Notes under the pieces: model-generated
Seen by the model: the letters and a program-made list of their open reading frames with translations, nothing else
What the model was told of the DNA's origin: nothing
Database searches by the model: none
Assembly: GCF_014638845.1 (NCBI RefSeq)
Contig: NZ_BMFP01000002.1
Span: forward strand, 452,373-516,372
DNA: 64,000 nt
Source: Pontibacter amylolyticus
GTDB taxonomy: Bacteria > Bacteroidota > Bacteroidia > Cytophagales > Hymenobacteraceae
Reading direction: 5' to 3'
Shown: positions 1-9,455 of the stretch, in pieces
Layout: each line of letters starts with the position of its first letter
Numbering within the stretch: position 1 is the first letter of the stretch
Translations under genes and position numbers: made by a program

Positions 1-912
1 CAGGGCCTTGCCTCCTGTGAAACGGTTGCTTCCAAATACATCCACGACCTTTCCATCTGGCGATATCTTATGGACCAGGGTATCCTTTGGGGATTCTGCG
101 GAGGTGGCTACGAACCTTTCCAGGCCTTCATTATAGTTGGCCACGAAGCGGTCTGTATACCTTTCGCGGCGTTGCAGAAGTGGACGTTTGGTATCTATTC
201 GTACCGTTTGCAATACAACCTCCTGTTCTTCGCTGGTTACACGGATTGGTTCTGCTTTGTAGGCTACCCATTCATCTTCGTTATCATACAGCGAGTTGTT
301 GTTCTTATCTGTCAGCGCGTAAATCCTGTATTCGCCATCCTTTATGTTCTCAAATGCAAACTCCCCATTCGCATCTGCCTGTGTCTGGTAATAGGGTCTG
401 CTTTTCCGGATGCTGAGGGTATCGTTGGTTGGGTATAAGGCAACCACGGCTTCTTTCTCTGGTTCCTGTGTCAGCAGTTTGACCACCTGACCGCTTACTC
501 TGCTTGAGTCGATGAACGTGCCAGTACTGAACGTAAGCCCAAGTCCTTCCGCTGTGTTTTTCTCCGTGATATCCTGTATGCCTTTTCGGAAGTTGAAGGT
601 ATAGGTGGTGTTTTCCTCAAACGGTTCTTCAAATACCAGTTCCAACCTGGTCTTCTGTAACCTCACCTGGTATTTGTTATCAGTGAAAGGCGTGATCAGC
701 AATTCCTTCTGTAAGTTGTTTGGCTGCACCTCTTCATTAAAGTCCAGCGTGATGGTGCGGGTGCTGACATTTAGCTCTTGCGGCTTGGGATTGCTGTCGA
801 GGAGTTCCGGTGCGTCTTCATCCTTTGGGCCTCCTTCCGGGTTGTTTATGCTCGCACAGGATGCAAGCGTCATAAGGGAAGCAGCTAGAAAAATACTGTT
901 GACAAGTTTCAT
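1..912 (-). CDS. Ig-like domain lipoprotein, 3' end outside window
   Basis: An open frame of 304 codons runs from an ATG at 912 to the window edge, so the C-terminus is missing. The N-terminus is a lipoprotein signal peptide ending in LASC with the lipidated Cys at residue 19. Residues about 30-135 look like a bacterial Ig-like (Big_5/SbsA type) domain (APELLDSNPKPQELNV, then TITLDFNEEV). A second segment (GEFAFENIKDGEYRIYALTD) resembles a carboxypeptidase-regulatory-like beta sandwich. Such lipoproteins are common in Bacteroidota and are expected at the outer membrane; the function is unknown. It follows the mnmG-methyltransferase genes on the same strand but a terminator at 931-957 separates them. 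Confidence 0.8.
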   Translation of the reverse strand, partial: MKLVNSIFLAASLMTLASCASINNPEGGPKDEDAPELLDSNPKPQELNVSTRTITLDFNEEVQPNNLQKELLITPFTDNKYQVRLQKTRLELVFEEPFEENTTYTFNFRKGIQDITEKNTAEGLGLTFSTGTFIDSSRVSGQVVKLLTQEPEKEAVVALYPTNDTLSIRKSRPYYQTQADANGEFAFENIKDGEYRIYALTDKNNNSLYDNEDEWVAYKAEPIRVTSEEQEVVLQTVRIDTKRPLLQRRERYTDRFVANYNEGLERFVATSAESPKDTLVHKISPDGKVVDVFGSNRFTGGKAL

Positions 913-930
913 CTACTATTCGTTTAAATG

Positions 931-957
931 AAAAACAGGCAAACTTTCGCTTGCCTT
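931..957 (-). terminator. intrinsic terminator after the methyltransferase gene
   Basis: Read leftward, an 8-bp stem (AGGCAAGC with GTTTGCCT, one G-T pair) closes a GAAA tetraloop and is followed by a run of T. It lies about 30 bases past the methyltransferase stop and just before the next gene's start. Confidence 0.7.
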
Positions 958-988
958 GTTCTTATTTATTAACACCCGATTGGGGTGC

Positions 989-1876
989 TTATTTTCTTTT
1001 TGCTACAAATATCAGGCTCGAATAATCGTTGCCGTTTTTCTCTGCGTAGCTATTGGACTTGTACCCGTTCACTACGCTGCTGATGACCTTTGTCTTTCCC
1101 TCCTTCTGTTTCTCACTTAGCATGCTGACGTAGTAGGCATCAAACTTCATAGGCAGCACTTCCTCCAGTTGCATCTTGTGCTTTTTGAGCAGGCGCTTCA
1201 TAGTCGGCTGTGTGAAATGGTATAGGTGTCGTGGCACATCATAGGCTGCCCAGTCTGCCTTGTACTGCTGCGCATCATGCGAATCGGCGTTGGGAACAGC
1301 TATGATCAACGTCCCGTCGTCCTGCAGCAAGTTGATGAGTTCTGCCAACGTTTCGTTTAGCGTATGGATATGCTCCAACACATGCCACATCGTAATGACT
1401 TCGAATTTCTCACCAGAGATCTCTTCGAGCCCCTTGGCAATTATTTCCCCTGTCAGGGAGGAGGCTTCCTCGCGAGCACGGATATTTGGCTCGACTCCTC
1501 TTATGTCCCAACCGTCCTGCTTGCAGGCATTCAGGAATACGCCCGTCCCGCAGCCATAATCCAAAATGGTTCCCTTGGCTGGGACGTGCCTGTTGATAAG
1601 CTCTACTTTTTGCTTCGTCGTAATGGAGCGCACCACATGATAGGCCCTGTTGATAATGCCTGTCTTAATGTTGCTGTGCGATATGTATTCTTCAGATTCG
1701 TAATACTTATCAATACTGGCAGCATCCGGCCGTGGGTTTGTAAACTTGAAGTTGCAATTCTCGCACTCCACAATTACAAAGCTCTCTTTCGAGACCGCGT
1801 TGTCTGTCACTACCAGGAAGTTTTTAAAATCTTCTTTGCCGCATATCGGGCATTGCTCCAGTCTTTCGTAGCTCAT
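989..1876 (-). CDS. class I SAM-dependent methyltransferase with N-terminal Cys-pair motif
   Basis: This 295-residue protein has an N-terminal zinc-ribbon-like segment (C9-P-I-C12 and C38-x-x-C41) followed by a Rossmann methyltransferase fold with motif I DYGCGTG at residues 106-112 and a later MWHVLEHI segment typical of the Methyltransf_23 group. The pattern suggests a zinc-stabilised enzyme acting on a small molecule, sugar or lipid; the substrate cannot be read from sequence. Its ATG directly abuts the TAA of mnmG with no spacer, so the two are very probably translationally coupled in one operon. Confidence 0.85.
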   Translation of the reverse strand: MSYERLEQCPICGKEDFKNFLVVTDNAVSKESFVIVECENCNFKFTNPRPDAASIDKYYESEEYISHSNIKTGIINRAYHVVRSITTKQKVELINRHVPAKGTILDYGCGTGVFLNACKQDGWDIRGVEPNIRAREEASSLTGEIIAKGLEEISGEKFEVITMWHVLEHIHTLNETLAELINLLQDDGTLIIAVPNADSHDAQQYKADWAAYDVPRHLYHFTQPTMKRLLKKHKMQLEEVLPMKFDAYYVSMLSEKQKEGKTKVISSVVNGYKSNSYAEKNGNDYSSLIFVAKRK

Positions 1877-3739
1877 TTATTTTCCAAGGTATACCATTAG
1901 TACCGATATGTCAGCCGGTGACACGCCACTGATGCGCGATGCCTGCCCTATGGTTTCAGGCTGTATGCGCAGCAATTTTTCGCGGGCTTCTGCTGACAAG
2001 GCAGGTATGTTGCGGTAGTCTATTTTCTCTTTGATGTTATAGTTCTCGAGTTCGCCCATTTTAGCAGCCATGGTATGCTCCTTTACTATGTAGCTCTCGT
2101 ATTTCACTGCAATCTCAGCCTGTTCTATGCTGTCAGTTTTGAACTTGCTTAAGTATTCTGCTACAGCCGGTACAGCTTCAGCGATGTGCTTTATCTCGAT
2201 GTTTGGTCGCTTGATCAGTTGGCCTGCACGCTGCTTTTCAACGATTGGAGCGGACCCCATTTGCTCTAGCATGCTGTTGATATCTCCAGGCTCAATCGGC
2301 TTGTTATTTAAGTAGGCGATGATATCTGCTGATTCTGTGATCTTCTTATCCACAGTTGCCATGCGGCTTTCATCAGCCAATCCGAGTTCATAGCCCAGCT
2401 TCGTCAGGCGAATATCCGCATTATCCTGGCGTAGCAGGATGCGGTGCTCTGCTCTGGAAGTAAACATGCGGTACGGCTCGTCCGTCCCTTTGTTTACCAG
2501 ATCATCGATCAGCACACCGATATAAGCTTCTGATCGCTTCAGTATAAACGGTGCTTTTTCATTTATCTTGTTGTGCGCATTTATACCTGCCATCAATCCC
2601 TGACATGCTGCTTCCTCATACCCTGTCGTTCCGTTGATCTGGCCTGCAAAGTAAAGGTTTTCTACCACCTTCGTCTCCAGCGTCAAGTTGAGCTGAGTTG
2701 GTGGAAAGAAGTCGTACTCGATGGCATAGCCAGGGCGGAACATCTTGGCATTCTCGAATCCAACGATCTTCCGAAGCGCTTTCATTTGCACATCTTCTGG
2801 CAGAGAGCTCGAGAAGCCATTCACGTATACCTCTACTGTGTTCCATCCCTCTGGTTCCACAAAGATCTGGTGACGGTCACGATCGGCAAAACGGTTAATC
2901 TTGTCTTCAATTGATGGGCAGTAACGTGGCCCCAATCCCTGAATACGACCCTGGAACATCGGCGACTTTTCGAAGCCGGTCTTTAGGATCTCATGTACGT
3001 CTGAATTGGTATAGGTAATGTAGCAACTGCGCTGTTTTGCCAGTGGCGTCGTTTCAGTGTATGAGAACTTGGATGGATTCTCATCTCCGAACTGCTCTTC
3101 CATGCGGCTATAGTCCAGCGAGCGGCCATCCACTCGTGGCGGAGTTCCGGTCTTCATACGGCCTGCCTCAAAACCAAGTTGGATCAGCTGCTCTGTTATC
3201 CCTTTCGCTGATTTCTCAGCTGAGCGGCCACCGCCCATCTGCTTCTCTCCAATGTGGATAATACCATTCAAAAAGGTGCCATTCGTTAAGACAACGGCCT
3301 TTCCACGTATAGTTATCCCCAGACTAGTGCGTACGCCAACAGCTCTTCCACCCTCTACTTCTATACCTGTCACCATCTCCTGCCAGAAGTCCACGTTCTC
3401 CGTTTGCTCCAACGTCAGGCGCCAGGCTTCCGCAAAGCGCATGCGATCGCTCTGTGCACGGGGGCTCCACATGGCAGGCCCTTTGGACTTATTAAGCATG
3501 CGGAATTGGATCATGGTCTCGTCGGTGATAATACCGCTCATACCACCCAAGGCATCTACTTCGCGCACTATCTGCCCTTTTGCCACACCGCCCATGGCAG
3601 GGTTGCAGGACATCTGGGCAATGGTGTTCATGTTCATGGTTGCCAATAGAACTTTTGAGCCCATTTTGGCAGCGGCGGCGGCAGCTTCACAGCCCGCATG
3701 ACCCGCACCTACAACTATGATATCGTATTCTGGAAACAT
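1877..3739 (-). CDS. mnmG: tRNA uridine-5-carboxymethylaminomethyl modification enzyme MnmG (GidA)
   Basis: The 620-residue product has the family's usual length. The FAD dinucleotide fold starts at residue 11 ([12 protein letters not shown]), and conserved blocks such as [19 protein letters not shown] and the C-terminal LSAEAREKL and [10 protein letters not shown] segments are present. With MnmE, MnmG installs the (carboxymethyl)aminomethyl group on the wobble uridine 34 of certain tRNAs, using FAD, NADH and methylenetetrahydrofolate. It sits in a leftward cluster after ybeY and before a methyltransferase. A perfect parS palindrome lies 18 bases upstream of its start, in keeping with the frequent origin-proximal location of mnmG. 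Confidence 0.97.
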   Translation of the reverse strand: MFPEYDIIVVGAGHAGCEAAAAAAKMGSKVLLATMNMNTIAQMSCNPAMGGVAKGQIVREVDALGGMSGIITDETMIQFRMLNKSKGPAMWSPRAQSDRMRFAEAWRLTLEQTENVDFWQEMVTGIEVEGGRAVGVRTSLGITIRGKAVVLTNGTFLNGIIHIGEKQMGGGRSAEKSAKGITEQLIQLGFEAGRMKTGTPPRVDGRSLDYSRMEEQFGDENPSKFSYTETTPLAKQRSCYITYTNSDVHEILKTGFEKSPMFQGRIQGLGPRYCPSIEDKINRFADRDRHQIFVEPEGWNTVEVYVNGFSSSLPEDVQMKALRKIVGFENAKMFRPGYAIEYDFFPPTQLNLTLETKVVENLYFAGQINGTTGYEEAACQGLMAGINAHNKINEKAPFILKRSEAYIGVLIDDLVNKGTDEPYRMFTSRAEHRILLRQDNADIRLTKLGYELGLADESRMATVDKKITESADIIAYLNNKPIEPGDINSMLEQMGSAPIVEKQRAGQLIKRPNIEIKHIAEAVPAVAEYLSKFKTDSIEQAEIAVKYESYIVKEHTMAAKMGELENYNIKEKIDYRNIPALSAEAREKLLRIQPETIGQASRISGVSPADISVLMVYLGK

Positions 3740-3757
3740 TTATTCTGAATTTAGAGA

Positions 3758-3773
3758 TGTTTCACGTGAAACA
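3758..3773. promoter_or_regulatory. parS: parS centromere-like site (ParB/Spo0J binding)
   Basis: The 16-base sequence TGTTTCACGTGAAACA is identical to the canonical bacterial parS palindrome, and the symmetry extends two bases on each side (GA...TC). ParB loads here and spreads to build the partition complex. It lies in the short gap between ybeY and mnmG. Such sites cluster near replication origins, so the window is probably origin-proximal. No parA, parB or dnaA gene is in the window. Confidence 0.85.
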
Positions 3774-3806
3774 TCAAAGGAGGGTCGGTAATTCCCTTTT
3801 TTGCGA

Positions 3807-4235
3807 TTAAAATTTCCGCAAAGATAAGGAAGAATCTTCGAGTTTGCGCATAGCGGCTTCCTGCTCAGGGGTTTTATCTTTAAAACCTAGCAGGTGGAGA
3901 ACCCCGTGGATGAGGACGCGGTGAAGTTCGTCGTGGAAAGATGTGCCGTGCGTAGCGGCATTATCGCGTACCCGGTCTATGCTTATAAAAACATCACCTT
4001 CGATAGTGCCTTCTATATCAGCATTGTCGAAGGTGATGATGTCAGTGAGCGTGTCGTGATCGAGATACTCAACGTTGATCTGGTGCAGGTAATCATCAGA
4101 ACAGAAAATGTAAGTCAGGCCTACCAGTTCATGCTCGTGACGCTCTATGATGTCTGCGATCCAGTCGGAAATCTGTTCTGGGTTATCCAGCGAGAATTCG
4201 ATGTCCTCGCTGAAGAACTCAATTAGATGATCCAT
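3807..4235 (-). CDS. ybeY: endoribonuclease YbeY (rRNA maturation factor)
   Basis: This 142-residue metalloprotein matches the UPF0054/YbeY family used in 16S rRNA maturation and ribosome quality control. The metal motif is HGVLHLLGFKD: H110 and H114 are present, but the position of the third His of the E. coli-type HGxLHLxGYDH motif (residue 120) is Asp. I believe this substitution is common in Bacteroidota YbeY, so the enzyme is probably active. Its start overlaps the end of the upstream ATPase gene by 17 bases, indicating co-transcription. Confidence 0.93.
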   Translation of the reverse strand: MDHLIEFFSEDIEFSLDNPEQISDWIADIIERHEHELVGLTYIFCSDDYLHQINVEYLDHDTLTDIITFDNADIEGTIEGDVFISIDRVRDNAATHGTSFHDELHRVLIHGVLHLLGFKDKTPEQEAAMRKLEDSSLSLRKF

Positions 4236-4644
4236 TCTGTAAAGAAGTGATGTTAAATATGAGTTGTACCTTTTTGCCGTTGTCCAGGAAGTTCACCTCG
4301 TCGCACAAATTGCGCATCAGGAAAATGCCGCGGCCACCTGGGTTCTCCAGGTTTTCAGGAGCGGTAGGATCCGGGAGCGTATCGTAATCAAAGCCGGGAC
4401 CTTCGTCCTCGATTTCAAAAAGAAGCTGGTTGTTCTCTACCTGGAGTGTGAGGTATACTAGTTTTTCCTTGTCGAATTTATTGCCATGGCGGATGGCATT
4501 GTTCACAGACTCTGTCACGGCTACCATGATGTTGCCATACACGTCGTCTTCAAACTCGAATTCTTCCTTTGAATTGTCTATGAAGCTCTCTATAACCCGG
4601 ATGTTCTCGATTAAGGAAGGAATCTGAATTTTAACCTGATTCAT
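4219..4644 (-). CDS. RsbW-like ATP-binding protein (GHKL, anti-sigma-factor type)
   Basis: A 141-residue single-domain HATPase_c protein. The N box (VTESVNNAIRHGN), G1 box (DEGPGFD) and G2-type glycine box (GGRGIFLMRNL) are all visible, as in serine kinases that bind anti-sigma-factor antagonists. No sensor or dimerisation domain is present. The partner, perhaps an STAS antagonist or sigma factor, is not encoded nearby. It starts 31 bases after the DUF4175 stop and overlaps ybeY, so it belongs to the leftward cluster. Confidence 0.85.
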   Translation of the reverse strand: MNQVKIQIPSLIENIRVIESFIDNSKEEFEFEDDVYGNIMVAVTESVNNAIRHGNKFDKEKLVYLTLQVENNQLLFEIEDEGPGFDYDTLPDPTAPENLENPGGRGIFLMRNLCDEVNFLDNGKKVQLIFNITSLQNGSSN

Positions 4645-4675
4645 ATAACTTGTTAGTGATGCTATAAGGTGCGTA

Positions 4676-7600
4676 TTAGTTACTCATATGCTGGAAATAC
4701 TCGCTGACCTTTTGCTTATAGTATGGCGTAAGCGCCGGTGGTACGGTCTGCAGTAATTCCGTTTGTTTTTCTTTCGTTCTTAAATACTTTTCAAATGACG
4801 GCGGAACTCGTCTGGCTACATCCTGAGCGCTCTTTGCCTCACGTTTGTTGTCCAACTCCCGCTCCTTCATAGACTTCTCGGCCTCCAGCAAACGAGTGAG
4901 TATTTCGCGCTGTCGCATGATGGTCTGGTCAGTCAAACGTTTATTAACGAGATCAGTCTCGCTTTGTTCCATCATCTTGGTGATATTTCCCAACTCACCG
5001 TTGCCGCCCTTTTCGCCGGGTTTTTGGCCCTGCTTTTCCATTTCCTTCAAGGCATTGCGTAGCGCCTCCTGCTCCGCAGCTAATTTAGCTAATTCTTCAG
5101 ACAGTGCCTTACCCGACTTGCCACCTTTTTTCAATTCGTCGATTTTTTTGTTCAAAGCGTCCTGCATCTGACCAAAATCGCCCGGCTGTGGCTTACTGCC
5201 CTTCTGTTTGCTGGCCATATTGCCCTGCATTTGCTGCATGGCCTGCTGCATTTGTTTCAAAGCGTCGTTCAGCATCAAAGCCAGGTTGTTCATGGACGTC
5301 ATGGCCAGTTGCTGCTGGGCGGTGGCCCGACCCACATTGCGGTCGCGCAGCTCTTTCATGCTGTTGTCCATGCTCTGGTTCATCTGGGCCACCTCACGGG
5401 TTACAAACGACTCTAGTTGGAACACTTTCTTGGCGAGGGCAAAAAGGCTATCTTCAATTACCTTAGCATTGTCGCGGAGCGAGAGCTGCTGCTGCGAAAG
5501 GGAAATGAAGCGTGGGTCGCTTTGGTTGACGCCCCGGAAGGCCTTCATCACTCCTTCCTGGTCAAAGGAAAGTTTGATCAGGTTCTCCAGAATGTCGCGG
5601 AGGTTGTCGAGGTTTTGCTCCATGCCTTGCATGCTCATGCTGTTCTGCATCTGCTCCATTTGCTGGGCCATCTGCTTCATCTTCTCCCCTGCCTTCTGCT
5701 GCGACTCGCTGGCTTTTTTGTTCTGCTTCTTTTCAAGCTGCTGCTGCCCCTGCTCCATGCTCTGCTGTATCTGCTGCTGTTCCTGCTGCAGCTGCTGTTC
5801 ATCCATCTGGTTCGGATTCTGAAGCTTGTCATTGAGCTCTTTGAGGTCCTTCATGTCCTGCTTCAGTTGCTCAAACTCCTTCTGTATGCTTTCCTGCTCC
5901 TGCTGCAGTTGCTGGTTGTCTTCCTGTTTCTGTGCGGTCTTGTCGGCCAACTCTTCCTGCTCTTTGGCCATCTCCTCCAGCTTGTTGGTGATGTTGTCGA
6001 GCTTTTGCTCAAACTGAAGCTGTTTGAATAACTCCAGTGCCCTTTCGAGTTCACGCTCCATGTTGCGCTCTCGGTTATCGAGTTTGCTCAGCAGTTTCTG
6101 TAGTTCGGAATCTTTCGGGCTTTGCTCCTGCAGTAGCTTTTCGAGCTCCTCATACAGCTTTTTGGTTTCTTCGTCCAATAGGCTGTCCATCAGTTTCTTC
6201 AGCTCCTGCGCTTTTTCGGCCAGTTGCTTGTCCTGTTCCGAAAACATGTTCTGCTTCTTGTTGAGTTCATCAAAGTGCTCTTTCATCGAAGAGATGTCCT
6301 GCTCCAGTTGCTTGCGCTTCTCGGCCAGGTCCTCCAGTTGCTTTTTGTCCTGCCAGTTAAGGTCGCGCTTGGTCTTCATCTTTTCTTCTGACTGAGCGAG
6401 CTCCTCCTTCAGCTTTGTGCTTCTCTCCAACGATTTGCTCAACTGGCTCTCCACCGATTGGGCGTTGCTGATCAACTCCTTTTCCAAGTCCTGGCGGCTT
6501 GGCACCCGCAGTTCAAAGGAACGCGTGCGTGCGCTCTTGGGACCCTTCAGTCCGTCGTTGTCCCATACCTGCACAAAGTACTCGAGCTTGTCACCAGGGT
6601 TAAGCTGCAAGCCGGCTGTGTTCCACTGGTGATAATAGGTCTGGTTAAGTTGCTGCCGGTTCAGTCCGATCGGCACGCTCTTGTACCTGGCTTGCGGATT
6701 TTTATCGTTAGTCACTTTATAGTGCAGTACCAGCCGGGTCAGGCCGTAGTCATCCGATATCTCGCCGGCCAGCACTACAAAGCGATAGAGCGCTGAGTCA
6801 TGGTACTGCTCCAGCGTAATCTGCGGGTGATGGTCAGGTATAGTCGTGATCTGGTAATTGATGTCTTCCTTGTTGGTGCTATGCGCGTTCCGCAGGTTTA
6901 CCCCATAATTCTGACTTTCGGTAAACTGCTTGGTCGCTGTGTATAAGTTTGCCTTAGATTTAGCTACAAGCGTTTCAGAGGGGTTTTCTAATTTGATTTC
7001 AACACGCTCTGTTTCGGTTGCGTCAAAATTCCAGGTGATGGTACTGCCGGCAGGTATAGTGGCGTTGCCGGTGTTCTGGATCAGTTCAGGCTTGCGCTTC
7101 AGGTAAGTGGGGTAGGCCACTTCCATATAGAAGTTCTTCAGGCTGGGCCGCGAGAGCAGGTTCAGGTTGTAGTCATCGGACATAAAGCCGGAGCCTTCCA
7201 ATTGAAACTCCACGGGGCGCTGCAGTTGCCTGAAGGTATAGGTATAGCCATCGCCGTTCTTTTGCAGTCGCTGGCGTCTGCCATTATAGTGGATGTATAC
7301 TTCATTGGGGATAGTCTTGCCCTCCAGCTGCACTTTCAGCTCAAAGTCCTCTCCTCTGTAGGTCTGGAGGGACTCGTTCTCCAGCACGAACTGGAATGGG
7401 GCCAGCGGGGTATAGTGTTTCTTGTAGTTGAGGATGCGCTCGGTGCCCTGTACAAAAATCGTAGGGTATAGCAAAGCGATCAGCAGCATCACGACTGCCG
7501 GCAGTGCAATGTATTTTAAAAGCGGCTTGTTTTCGCGATAGGTGACGGCTTCCTCGAAGGGGTAATTGACAAGCTGCGAAGAGCGCTGGGCTATACTGGC

Positions 7601-7984
7601 TGCAATAAGCTCGTTGGTCCGGTCAAGGTCTTTTAACTGAATGGCATTCAGGAGCTTATCCTTTATTTCGGGATAGTGTTCTCCTACCCTGGCGGCGGCC
7701 TGCTCATCGGAGAGCAGTTTCCGGAGATTGGTTAAGGCTGAGAGTGGAAGAATGATCCAGCGAACGAGCGCGTAAATGGTGAGGGCAACGAATGAGAACA
7801 GCAAAAAGGCCCGCACAAACACCGGGAAGTAGAAGATGTACTCCAGCAAACTGTACACAATGTAGATGGACATCAGCAAGCCGATGGCGAAAATGCTCCC
7901 CCGCAACAATAAGTTGAGGTAGAACTTTTTCTTAAAGGCCTGCAGTTGCTGTAACAACCTGTCCATCGCATCGTGCTGATTCAT
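4676..7984 (-). CDS. DUF4175 family membrane protein with long Gln/Glu-rich coiled coil
   Basis: A 1102-residue protein. Two transmembrane segments lie at about residues 24-45 and 56-76 and a third near 155-172. A beta-rich region follows to about residue 500 (Ig-like strands such as SDDYGLTRLVLHYKV). A long coiled coil from about 505 to 900 is extremely rich in Gln, Glu and Lys, with QQLQQEQQQIQQ runs. The architecture matches the Bacteroidota DUF4175 family, whose function is not established. The bulk is probably on the periplasmic side. The low-complexity region creates long false open frames on the opposite strand. Confidence 0.88.
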   Translation of the reverse strand: MNQHDAMDRLLQQLQAFKKKFYLNLLLRGSIFAIGLLMSIYIVYSLLEYIFYFPVFVRAFLLFSFVALTIYALVRWIILPLSALTNLRKLLSDEQAAARVGEHYPEIKDKLLNAIQLKDLDRTNELIAASIAQRSSQLVNYPFEEAVTYRENKPLLKYIALPAVVMLLIALLYPTIFVQGTERILNYKKHYTPLAPFQFVLENESLQTYRGEDFELKVQLEGKTIPNEVYIHYNGRRQRLQKNGDGYTYTFRQLQRPVEFQLEGSGFMSDDYNLNLLSRPSLKNFYMEVAYPTYLKRKPELIQNTGNATIPAGSTITWNFDATETERVEIKLENPSETLVAKSKANLYTATKQFTESQNYGVNLRNAHSTNKEDINYQITTIPDHHPQITLEQYHDSALYRFVVLAGEISDDYGLTRLVLHYKVTNDKNPQARYKSVPIGLNRQQLNQTYYHQWNTAGLQLNPGDKLEYFVQVWDNDGLKGPKSARTRSFELRVPSRQDLEKELISNAQSVESQLSKSLERSTKLKEELAQSEEKMKTKRDLNWQDKKQLEDLAEKRKQLEQDISSMKEHFDELNKKQNMFSEQDKQLAEKAQELKKLMDSLLDEETKKLYEELEKLLQEQSPKDSELQKLLSKLDNRERNMERELERALELFKQLQFEQKLDNITNKLEEMAKEQEELADKTAQKQEDNQQLQQEQESIQKEFEQLKQDMKDLKELNDKLQNPNQMDEQQLQQEQQQIQQSMEQGQQQLEKKQNKKASESQQKAGEKMKQMAQQMEQMQNSMSMQGMEQNLDNLRDILENLIKLSFDQEGVMKAFRGVNQSDPRFISLSQQQLSLRDNAKVIEDSLFALAKKVFQLESFVTREVAQMNQSMDNSMKELRDRNVGRATAQQQLAMTSMNNLALMLNDALKQMQQAMQQMQGNMASKQKGSKPQPGDFGQMQDALNKKIDELKKGGKSGKALSEELAKLAAEQEALRNALKEMEKQGQKPGEKGGNGELGNITKMMEQSETDLVNKRLTDQTIMRQREILTRLLEAEKSMKERELDNKREAKSAQDVARRVPPSFEKYLRTKEKQTELLQTVPPALTPYYKQKVSEYFQHMSN

Positions 7985-8141
7985 CTGCCTGATTCTTTAA
8001 CTGTGACTAACCCATGCTTACAGCTAATGATTAACCTGAGAGGTATAAGTTGTTAAACTATAGAAATTTAAGAGAATCTCCTATAGCCCCTATTATTAAA
8101 CTGACGACAAGGTCGATTTAGTATACGTACAGTACGTTGCA

Positions 8142-8903
8142 CTATATAATATCCAATAATACAGGGCAGTGATCAGAGTGCTTGGCTTCCGGCAAAATGG
8201 CTGCCCGTTGCATGCGGTCCTGCAGATTGCCCGTCACCATGTTATAATCGATACGCCAGCCCAGGTTCTTGGCGCGAGCTCCTGCCCTGTAGCTCCACCA
8301 GCTGTAATTATGCGGCTCCTTATTGAAATGGCGGAAGCTGTCCACAAAGCCACTTTCGATAAATTGGGTCATCCAGTTGCGCTCCTCAGGCAGAAAGCCC
8401 GAGCTATTGGCATTCGATTTCGGGTTATGGATGTCGATCGCCTGGTGACAGATGTTGTAGTCACCGCTGATCACCATACCTGGCAGCGTCTGCTTCAGGT
8501 CGCCGATGTACCCATTGAAATCGTCGAGCCACTGCATCTTAAAGCTCTGCCGCTCGTCACCACTGGAGCCGGAAGGCATGTATACGCTCATGACCGAGAA
8601 ATCGTCGTAGTCTGCGCGGATCACACGGCCCTCATTATCGTAGCATTCTATGCCACAACCTATCTCCACATGCTTCGGCTTCTCCTTGCTGAGGATGGCC
8701 ACCCCGCTATACCCCTTCTTAACAGCAGGGTGCAGGTATACGTTATACCCCAGATCTTCAAAGATGGCCCGGTCAAACTTGACTTCACAAGCCTTGATCT
8801 CCTGCAGGCAAAGCACGTCCGGGTTGGCAGCTTTCACCCAATCCTGAAATCCTTTGGAAATAGCGGCACGGATGCCGTTCACGTTATAGGTAATAATTTT
8901 CAT
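8142..8903 (-). CDS. xth: exodeoxyribonuclease III (AP endonuclease)
   Basis: A 253-residue endonuclease/exonuclease/phosphatase-fold enzyme. Signature blocks are KIITYNVNGIRAA at the N-terminus, LCLQEIK (metal Glu), VYMPSG, GDYNICH, WWSYRAGARAKNLGWRIDY and the terminal SDHCPV (catalytic Asp-His). It acts in base-excision repair, cutting at abasic sites and trimming 3' ends. A longer frame to 8966 exists, but homology starts at the ATG at 8903, which is preceded by AGGAAG five bases away, so the shorter start is chosen. It has its own gap of about 160 bases from DUF4175. Confidence 0.95.
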   Translation of the reverse strand: MKIITYNVNGIRAAISKGFQDWVKAANPDVLCLQEIKACEVKFDRAIFEDLGYNVYLHPAVKKGYSGVAILSKEKPKHVEIGCGIECYDNEGRVIRADYDDFSVMSVYMPSGSSGDERQSFKMQWLDDFNGYIGDLKQTLPGMVISGDYNICHQAIDIHNPKSNANSSGFLPEERNWMTQFIESGFVDSFRHFNKEPHNYSWWSYRAGARAKNLGWRIDYNMVTGNLQDRMQRAAILPEAKHSDHCPVLLDII

Positions 8904-9001
8904 ACTTCCTGTTTCACAGTCCATGTATAGGCAGCATGCCTCTCCTTTGTCTATCAGAGGAAACATGCTGCCGGTACAGGTTAAATAATTGGTTTGAGAT
9001 G

Positions 9002-9352
9002 TTAGATTTCGTCCGCTCTGTCAAAGTATTCCAGGATGTGCCACTTCAGCATGCGCTCCTGATCTTTCAGGTTGGTGAAAGGGATGGGCTTGACAGAGCG
9101 GTAGTGCGGCCAACCTTCTTCGTCAACCCGCTCTAATTCGTAAAAGCCCGACAGACTGAACACCTTGCAGGTGGCGATGTGCATCAGGTCCTGCTTTTCT
9201 TCTTTTGTAAAATCCGAGATGCCCCTGCCCAGTTCCTGTATACCTATCAGAAAGAGAATTGCATTCAGGTCAGGCTTTTTCCCGAAAGTCTTCATCATAG
9301 AAGCCCGCAGATTAGTCCATCTGTGCTCCAGGTTAGATGATTCGTCGGTCAT
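9002..9352 (-). CDS. conserved hypothetical protein, 116 residues
   Basis: A small soluble protein with no recognised domain. It is mostly helical in appearance (FLIGIQELGRGISDFTKEEKQDLMHIATCKVF) with an acidic C-terminus, and looks like proteins conserved across Bacteroidota. The frame could begin at 9397, but the ATG at 9352 (MTDESSN) is preferred because the extra residues are encoded by an AT-rich repeat-like stretch that recurs at 59.5 kb. It lies between exonuclease III and an AhpD-like gene. Confidence 0.7.
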   Translation of the reverse strand: MTDESSNLEHRWTNLRASMMKTFGKKPDLNAILFLIGIQELGRGISDFTKEEKQDLMHIATCKVFSLSGFYELERVDEEGWPHYRSVKPIPFTNLKDQERMLKWHILEYFDRADEI

Positions 9353-9355
9353 ATA

Positions 9356-9391
9356 GTTAATTGTTGAATGGCTAAATTGTTTAATTGTTGT
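9356..9391. repeat. intergenic TTAATTGTTG-type repeat, copy 1
   Basis: This AT-rich stretch contains TTAATTGTTGAATGGCTAAA followed by TTGTTTAATTGTTG. The same pattern, including the TGGcTaAATTG core, recurs at 59498-59563. Two copies 50 kb apart in otherwise GC-richer DNA point to a dispersed repeat family. Confidence 0.5.
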
Positions 9392-9455
9392 CCTCAAGAG
9401 TGTATATCCACGAGGAGTAACAATATGATCAACAGTTTAGCATTTGAATTTCTGT

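Noticed and set aside
5104..6395. Several long rightward frames opposite the DUF4175 gene
   Set aside because: They are mirror images of the Gln/Glu-rich coiled coil and encode Leu/Ser/Cys-rich low-complexity peptides with no homology.
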